DNA of 64,000 bases from an uncultured Bacteroidota bacterium. GTDB taxonomy: Bacteria > Bacteroidota > Bacteroidia > JABEUT01. The DNA lies in the NCBI GenBank assembly GCA_903916255.1, contig CAIWVW010000121.1, forward strand, positions 1-64,000, given 5' to 3'. The notes below the pieces were generated by a model that saw only the letters and a list, made by a program, of their open reading frames with translations, was not told where the DNA came from and made no database searches. Shown here piece by piece: positions 58,376 to 64,000 of this stretch. A program made the translations under genes and the position numbers. Position 1 is the stretch's first letter; every line of letters begins with the position of its first letter.

Positions 58376-58391
58376 TTGCCGAATCCGGCAT
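58376..58391 (+). promoter_or_regulatory. Palindromic site 7
   Basis: TTGCCG-AATC-CGGCAT followed by TTTTTCACTCTTA. Confidence 0.75.
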
Positions 58392-58471
58392 TTTTTCACT
58401 CTTATTTCCCTTCGCTGTTTTACATAGACTGTTTTGGAATAATAATTCCTTAACAATTTAAAATCAAAAGC

Positions 58472-58930
58472 ATGTGGACACACAGCATAATTGCAGTATT
58501 GCAAAAAGAAGACGGTTCAGTAAAATCCATTTTTTGTCACCGACAAAGTAGGGTTTCAGAAGTCGGTAAAGTCCTTTTAACGTATTACAACACTTACGAG
58601 AAAGCCAATGCATTAATAGCATTAGGTAATGTGGAATGGCTCCGCCAGCGCCTTAATCCATTGCCGGAAGCACCGGAAGCGCATATGCTTGAACCGGAAA
58701 TTATCACAACCCATTCCTTTGAAAGGCCACAGGTAGGCGTTACCGTTGCATACCACAGGGACGGCGGAAAGAAATTTGTACAGAAAGTTGACCCTTCCAT
58801 TGACAGTTTTTATCAATCTCGATATTTACAGGACTACAGCTATCTTTTTATGGATGGCAAATGGTACGTTACTAGCATAACAATTAAACCTCATGAGTAT
58901 GAAGTCAGCAGACGTAAAAGTGCGGCCTGA
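58472..58930 (+). CDS. Hypothetical protein, tandem paralog of 57828-58310
   Basis: IAVLQKEDGSVKSIFCHRQ...LLTYYNTYEKANALIALGNVEWL...LNPLPEAPEAH...VTVAYHRDGGKKF. Confidence 0.75.
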   Translation: MWTHSIIAVLQKEDGSVKSIFCHRQSRVSEVGKVLLTYYNTYEKANALIALGNVEWLRQRLNPLPEAPEAHMLEPEIITTHSFERPQVGVTVAYHRDGGKKFVQKVDPSIDSFYQSRYLQDYSYLFMDGKWYVTSITIKPHEYEVSRRKSAA

Positions 58931-59171
58931 TTCCCTCACGGTTATCAGGAACGACAAGGATGAAATTATTGGCAGCATTTCAATTAATGGTGGTGGCGAA
59001 TTGCAACAGAACAGAACCAAGCTTATTGCAAAGGCCATTAACAGCTATGAATTACTCGTTGAGGCCTTAAAGATGATTCATGTTGAACTGGATAATGGGA
59101 GAGATGATAAGGCGAAAGAGTTAGCGTGTGATGCATACTACAAAGCCACAAAGGAGGTGAGCTATGGATAA
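58893..59171 (+). CDS. Small hypothetical protein
   Basis: Coding continuity with flanking genes; overlaps both neighbours. Confidence 0.6.
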   Translation: MSMKSADVKVRPDSLTVIRNDKDEIIGSISINGGGELQQNRTKLIAKAINSYELLVEALKMIHVELDNGRDDKAKELACDAYYKATKEVSYG

Positions 59172-59385
59172 TTCACCTGACGGGCCAAAACGCCGGAAGA
59201 AAGTATACTATTCTTTTCGTCCCTCAACTTCCCGAATTGCCAAAAAACCGCCGGGGAAACTGTATCCGGTAATTCATTTAGCGGGTAATTACCTTGCGGA
59301 ATCAGATTTTAAGATTGGCGATGTAATTGAAGTTTACATGAAACCGGGGAAAATTGTGATAACAAAAGCGCCATTGAAAGAATAA
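59164..59385 (+). CDS. SymE-like small protein
   Basis: YPVIHLAGNYLAESDFKIGDVIEVYMKPGKIVITKAP matches the SymE-type beta-barrel pattern. Confidence 0.7.
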   Translation: MDNSPDGPKRRKKVYYSFRPSTSRIAKKPPGKLYPVIHLAGNYLAESDFKIGDVIEVYMKPGKIVITKAPLKE

Positions 59386-59390
59386 AGACC

Positions 59391-59420
59391 AAGCCTGACG
59401 AAAATTCGTCAGGCTTTTTT
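59391..59420 (+). terminator. Rho-independent terminator
   Basis: AAGCCTGACGAA-aa-TTCGTCAGGCTTTTTT. Confidence 0.9.
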
Positions 59421-59523
59421 ATAATATTCACAAATCATTTATTATGAACATGTTTGGATTTAAATAAAAAAATGTAAATATGTGATAAATATCACTATAT
59501 TTGTTTCTTAAATTTATATGATT

Positions 59524-60519
59524 ATGCTAAAAAGAAATTTGATAATAATCAGCTTTGCTGCAATTGTAATCGCAAATGGTTGCAATTCTCCGAATAAAAA
59601 CAACAACTCAATTCAACTTAAAAAGGTTACTGTAAGTCAAGCTTTTCAACATTTACTTTATATTGGATTGTATGTAGCAAAGGATGGAGGATTTTTTCAA
59701 AATCAGGGATTAGATGTCAATATTCAAACAGCCGGAGGAGATGCGCAAGCGTTTGCTGCTCTTACAAGTGGAAGTGCAGATTTTGCTCAGGGTGACCCTG
59801 CATTTGTTGCAATTGGACATGAGAAAGGATGGGATGGAAGAGTCATAGTAATGGCCGTTGACAGAGTGGCAATTTGGGGAGTTACCTTCGATACTACAAT
59901 ACATCCTTTTACTGACCCAATTGGGTTTAAAGGAAAAACGGTTGCCACTTATCCTGACCCTAATACCTCGTATGTTGTGCAAAAGCAGTTGGCACAAAAA
60001 GCTGGACTAGAGTTGGGAAAAGATGTAAAAATCCTTCAAGTTCCTTTTGGAAGTGAACTTGCAACCCTTAAAAATGGTCAAGCAAATATTGCACAAACAG
60101 ATGAACCTAATGTAACACGAGTTGAATTGCAGGGCGGTAAAATTGTATTCTCATACCCTGACGCTTGGGGCCCGTTGGCATTTACAGGAGTAATGGTATC
60201 AAAAAAGATGATTGACAACGACCCTGAAACAGTTCAGAAATTTGTAAATGCATACGAGCAAGCACTTCAATATATTCAAACAAATCCTGATAGTGCCATT
60301 AAAATCGTGAAAAAATATTTACCTGATTTGCAAGAAGATATTATTCGTACTGCTTTAAAACGACTTACTAGTTCAAACTGTATACCTGCACATGCTGAGA
60401 TTAATCCCGTTTCTTGGGAGAATCTTTTGAAAATTAGAGTTGAAGTTGGTGATTTGAAGGCTATGCCAACGGAAATACTTTACGATAATTCTTTTGCTAT
60501 AAAAGCTAGAAATCATTAA
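59524..60519 (+). CDS. NitT/TauT-type (NMT1/SsuA-like) ABC substrate-binding lipoprotein
   Basis: Lipobox IANGC; VSQAFQHLLYIGLYVAKDGGFFQNQGLDVNIQTAGGDAQAFAALTSGSADFAQGDPAFVAIG. Confidence 0.88.
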   Translation: MLKRNLIIISFAAIVIANGCNSPNKNNNSIQLKKVTVSQAFQHLLYIGLYVAKDGGFFQNQGLDVNIQTAGGDAQAFAALTSGSADFAQGDPAFVAIGHEKGWDGRVIVMAVDRVAIWGVTFDTTIHPFTDPIGFKGKTVATYPDPNTSYVVQKQLAQKAGLELGKDVKILQVPFGSELATLKNGQANIAQTDEPNVTRVELQGGKIVFSYPDAWGPLAFTGVMVSKKMIDNDPETVQKFVNAYEQALQYIQTNPDSAIKIVKKYLPDLQEDIIRTALKRLTSSNCIPAHAEINPVSWENLLKIRVEVGDLKAMPTEILYDNSFAIKARNH

Positions 60520-60526
60520 ATGGTGA

Positions 60527-61915
60527 ATGAAAGGCAAAGAAATTAAAATATCATATGCTTACGATGGATTAATTTATTTGCCTTTAAAATTAGCCCAACA
60601 TCTAAAACTTTTTCCTGAAAATGTTACGCTAGTTTATGCTGATGGTGACGACCACGCACTTAAACAATTGTTACACTCACGGGATGAAGAAACTGCATCA
60701 GATATTGCAATTTGCGACCCCTTTTATATACCAGATGTGGGCAGTGAAAATCATGCAGGAAAACCGGCTCAAGGTGGAACAAATGATGATTTACCAGTAA
60801 TAGTTGGTTGTATGATTCATCGGACTCCTTTATGGATAATCGGAGCAACACCAGGATTAGGTAGAGACAATATTAGGGTTTCTCAACCTATTAATACTAT
60901 TGAATATATAAAATCATATAAATCACCAAATACTGGCTATCTATTTGGAGAAGAATTAGTTAAGGACTGGAAAAAACAGGGAAACTCAGTTTTTCGTAAG
61001 GATATAGAGAACTTTAGTCCAAAAAAGGAGGAGAACCTTAATGCAAATGAGATTATGTTGACTTCGAATCTTGTTCAAGCAGCAATTGCCGAAATGGAAA
61101 ACAAATTAATCCATTCTTACTGTGCTCAGTCTAATCATGAAAAGCATTTGCGAAATATGCTATTTACCGGAATCTCAACTAGGCGGAGTTTTCTTAAAAA
61201 TAATTTTCCCGACCTCTTTAAAATTTTAAATGCATTAAAAACAAGTATTGAAATAATTTACGATGAAACAACGGATTTTACAGAAGGTGAATTGTTTGAA
61301 TTTATGAAATCAGAATTGAGTGAGTATGACCATATAAAAAATAAAAGCCTTAATGACGAAGAATTTAAAAAAATTATTGCAAAAACTATATTTGCCATAA
61401 GAGGAGGACAGATTTATTCCCCGGATTTAAACTTTAGGTATTTGGAGTGGTTTAGAATGGCAAAGTTGCGAAAACGTTATATGAAGAAACAAAAAAATCA
61501 GCCATATCATTCTTCAACAGACAAAAGGATAATTAGATTACTTCAAAAGCCTTGGGATAAAGGGGTTTACCATAGTTTGCCATTTTGTTTGGGGAGAATT
61601 ATAGCTAGTTTCCCGATAAAATTTATTGCTCATCATGCAAGAACGATAAGTAATATCTTTGTTAATTTTGTAATTGCCTCTTTAATTACTTGGGGTATCT
61701 TTTTAATAAAACGTAAGGGCATTGATATTTCTGGATTTCCAATATGGTATATGATTATTATGTGGGTAATGAATATCGGTTATTTTTGTACTGTATTCTA
61801 TGCAATATGGAATAAACACAATACTGGAGAGGAATATAAACATAAACATGGGACGACATTTATTTTCGAAGCTCTTTGGATACTTGGTTTTACAATAATT
61901 CATTATTTTTATTAA
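60527..61915 (+). CDS. Unusual protein: SBP-like N-terminus without signal peptide, helical middle, TM C-terminus
   Basis: KISYAYDGLIYLPLKLAQHLKLFPENVTLVYADGDDHALKQLL...SDIAICDPFYI; C-terminal hydrophobic helices. Confidence 0.6.
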   Translation: MKGKEIKISYAYDGLIYLPLKLAQHLKLFPENVTLVYADGDDHALKQLLHSRDEETASDIAICDPFYIPDVGSENHAGKPAQGGTNDDLPVIVGCMIHRTPLWIIGATPGLGRDNIRVSQPINTIEYIKSYKSPNTGYLFGEELVKDWKKQGNSVFRKDIENFSPKKEENLNANEIMLTSNLVQAAIAEMENKLIHSYCAQSNHEKHLRNMLFTGISTRRSFLKNNFPDLFKILNALKTSIEIIYDETTDFTEGELFEFMKSELSEYDHIKNKSLNDEEFKKIIAKTIFAIRGGQIYSPDLNFRYLEWFRMAKLRKRYMKKQKNQPYHSSTDKRIIRLLQKPWDKGVYHSLPFCLGRIIASFPIKFIAHHARTISNIFVNFVIASLITWGIFLIKRKGIDISGFPIWYMIIMWVMNIGYFCTVFYAIWNKHNTGEEYKHKHGTTFIFEALWILGFTIIHYFY

Positions 61916-61917
61916 TA

Positions 61918-62643
61918 ATGAATGTTGAAATAAATGATATATCAATGAATTATGGAGGGCTGAGTATTTTTTCAGGTCTTAATTTAAAGTTGCTTGATGG
62001 CAAAAATTACTCCATCGTTGGCCCCACAGGATGTGGTAAGACAACGTTATTGAATATAATATCGGGTGTTGACAAGCCTTCCAGCGGTGAGTTAAAATTC
62101 TCAGGAGAGGAAAACAAAGGATATTTACTACAAGAAAATGTAATGCTCCCGTGGAGAACACTTTTAGAAAATATAGGATTGCCCTTTGAGATTAAGCAAA
62201 ATGTTAACGTAACAAATTACGGAGTAATATCCAACTTTCTAAAGCTTTTTGATTTAGAAGGTTTTGAGACCTATTATCCTGACGCTCTTTCCGGAGGAAT
62301 GAAGCAGAGGGCAGCACTTATAAGGTGTTTAATTACTGAACCAAATCTACTTTTATTAGATGAACCCTTCAGTAATCTTGATTTTGATATTAAACTAAAA
62401 ATCCAAAAAATTTTACTTGGGTATCAGAAACAAATACATTCTAGTATTGTTTTTGTTACACATGACATTGAAGATGCAATTGCATTATCAGATGAGGTAA
62501 TTATTTTCAGTAGTCGACCATCTAGTATAAAAGAGATTATTAAAATTGATTTAGGGCTCACGGAGAAAGATCCTATCTTGGCACGGAAATCAGATAAATT
62601 TCCTATCTACTTCGCGGAAATTTGGGATAAACTAAAGTATTAG
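61918..62643 (+). CDS. NitT/TauT-type ABC transporter ATP-binding protein
   Basis: SIVGPTGCGKTTLLNIISG; LSGGMKQRAALIRCLITEPNLLLLDEPFSNLD; start MNVEINDISMNYGG. Confidence 0.93.
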   Translation: MNVEINDISMNYGGLSIFSGLNLKLLDGKNYSIVGPTGCGKTTLLNIISGVDKPSSGELKFSGEENKGYLLQENVMLPWRTLLENIGLPFEIKQNVNVTNYGVISNFLKLFDLEGFETYYPDALSGGMKQRAALIRCLITEPNLLLLDEPFSNLDFDIKLKIQKILLGYQKQIHSSIVFVTHDIEDAIALSDEVIIFSSRPSSIKEIIKIDLGLTEKDPILARKSDKFPIYFAEIWDKLKY

Positions 62644-62655
62644 CATAATTATATT

Positions 62656-63234
62656 ATGAAATTGAACAATAAAGAAATGCTTAACTGCATTATTGCAGTT
62701 TTAAAAAATAAGAACATTGAAGTACACTTTATACAATCTGTTAAAGATGATATTGAGATTGGAGAATTGAAAAATGGGAGAATTACTTTAAATACTGACT
62801 CAAGAGATGATTTGAGCCTTGTGTTTACAATTGCGCATTTATTTGGACATTATATTCAATTCAGAAATTACTCAAAGTATAAACACTTGGTAGAAACGGT
62901 TGAACAGACTGTTCCACTTCAACTAAGTGAGAATTTTAAACAAGATTTTTTTAATTATGAAAAGGAAGCATATGGAATTGGCAAGAGCCTAATGAATGAT
63001 TCTTTCCCTGTAACAGAAGATATTGACCAGAAATATCAAAGTTTTATGATTACCGATTTTGAACATTTTTGGCACTATATTACAACCGGGCATCGTGCCG
63101 GTTTAAAGGAATTCAATAAGCTATTAAACATAAATTATGCAAATCATCCAAAGTTTGAAAATCCAATTAATCCAATTCTAGTTCCTGATTATTCAAAGGA
63201 AGAAACGATAACTGCACGCGTAACAATTTTTTAA
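62656..63234 (+). CDS. ImmA/IrrE-like protein with altered HExxH motif (HLFGH)
   Basis: DLSLVFTIAHLFGHYIQF followed by FNYEKEAYGIGKSLM. Confidence 0.6.
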   Translation: MKLNNKEMLNCIIAVLKNKNIEVHFIQSVKDDIEIGELKNGRITLNTDSRDDLSLVFTIAHLFGHYIQFRNYSKYKHLVETVEQTVPLQLSENFKQDFFNYEKEAYGIGKSLMNDSFPVTEDIDQKYQSFMITDFEHFWHYITTGHRAGLKEFNKLLNINYANHPKFENPINPILVPDYSKEETITARVTIF

Positions 63235-63235
63235 A

Positions 63236-64000
63236 TTGAAAAGTAGGGTCATATTGTTTTTGTTAAGATTATTACCTGGGGTATGTTTCGTTTTACTATG
63301 GCAAATATTATTGCGTGGAAATCCGCAATTAATTTTCTATTTCGGATTACCTTCTAAAATATTAGCATATATCATCGCCAAAACCGCTGACGGTACTCTA
63401 ATAAATGATACGTATATAACCCTAAGCGAAGCATTAATAGGGTTTTTAATCGGTAACATTATTGGAACCTCAATGGGATTGTCATTGTGGTTTTCAAACA
63501 AATTGTTTAAAATATATAAGCCCTATATAATCGCATTAGGTTCTGCTCCGATTTTCGCATTAGCCCCGTTATTAATTATTTGGTTTGGTACAGGTATGTT
63601 TTCAAAAGTTATGATTGCTGCGCTTTCCACTTTTTTCGTAGCATTATTTCAAGCTTATTCAGGTGCCGAACAAGTTGATAAAAATTATATAAAACTATTG
63701 AAAAGTATGAAGGCATCAAAAATGGAGGTTTTTAAGAAAGTAATTGCTCCTTCTTCTATAGTTTGGGTGAGTTCGGCTTTTAAAATAAACGTCGGATTTG
63801 CATTACTTGGCGCATTTGTCGGTGAATATATTTCATCTAATGCCGGGTTGGGGCACTTGATATTAGTTGCCAGTGGTTTGTTTGATATTTCATTAGTTCT
63901 TACCGGAGTGCTGATGTTTATGATTATTGCAATTGGATTTTCCTATTTAGTAAGTAGATTGGAAAGTCCAATTAAAAAATTAATTGTCAAAGTACTATGA
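63236..64000 (+). CDS. NitT/TauT-type ABC transporter permease
   Basis: ALGSAPIFALAPLLIIWFGTGMFSKVMIAALSTFFVALFQAYSGA; SAFKINVGFALLGAFVGEYISSNAGLGHLI; stop TGA at the window end. Confidence 0.92.
   Translation: MKSRVILFLLRLLPGVCFVLLWQILLRGNPQLIFYFGLPSKILAYIIAKTADGTLINDTYITLSEALIGFLIGNIIGTSMGLSLWFSNKLFKIYKPYIIALGSAPIFALAPLLIIWFGTGMFSKVMIAALSTFFVALFQAYSGAEQVDKNYIKLLKSMKASKMEVFKKVIAPSSIVWVSSAFKINVGFALLGAFVGEYISSNAGLGHLILVASGLFDISLVLTGVLMFMIIAIGFSYLVSRLESPIKKLIVKVL

Noticed and set aside
52540-58391. TTGCCG-N4-CGGCAA copies as simple rho-independent terminators
   Set aside because: Some copies have T-rich 3' sides, but sites 6 and 7 directly follow separate strong terminators and all sites precede genes with a conserved TTCACTCTTA-like downstream motif. 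A terminator role is not excluded for site 4.
1-64000. tRNA or rRNA genes
   Set aside because: No convincing cloverleaf or rRNA signature was recognised by eye; a tRNAscan-SE/Infernal run would be needed to exclude them.

Overview
This 64 kb window reads as a Bacteroidetes-type genome: T9SS type A C-terminal sorting domains, SprB-like adhesin repeats, a fused E1 alpha/beta dehydrogenase and an extended S16. Left part (~0.4-22 kb) is mostly core chromosome: ribonuclease E/G, TPR protein, HU/IHF-like protein, DHFR-ThyA, 3-hydroxyacyl-CoA dehydrogenase, glycosyltransferase/O-antigen ligase, fused E1, prfB with an intact programmed +1 frameshift, a WYL regulator, guaB and rpsP. The ORF track misses the ~31-codon basic protein at 2309-2404 and the true 5' end of prfB. 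From ~22 to 43 kb there is an accessory/surface region: a VirD4/TraG-like ATPase with a C-terminal nuclease-like domain, XRE regulators and three very large T9SS/SprB adhesins. From ~43.7 to 59.4 kb there is a mobilizable/integrative element: relaxase, MobC-like protein, coupling protein, large serine recombinase and small cargo genes (XRE, AbiEii-like, PemK/MazF-like, RuvC-like, DNA-methylase-like, SymE-like, a tandem gene pair). The right end (59.5-64 kb) holds a NitT/TauT-type ABC transporter operon with two unusual extra genes. The strongest unexplained signals are: (1) a seven-copy palindrome TTGCCG-N4-CGGCAA, often followed by TTCACTCTTA, in front of most cargo genes of the element, including a 44-nt two-sided version between divergent modules; (2) an eroded 3' end of a second serine recombinase with its own palindrome copy; (3) the ABC operon with a membrane-anchored SBP-like protein and an IrrE-like protein whose HExxH reads HLFGH; (4) a set of sequence-diverse tandem repeats that all have a 7-bp period. 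All calls come from reading the sequence; no database search was run.
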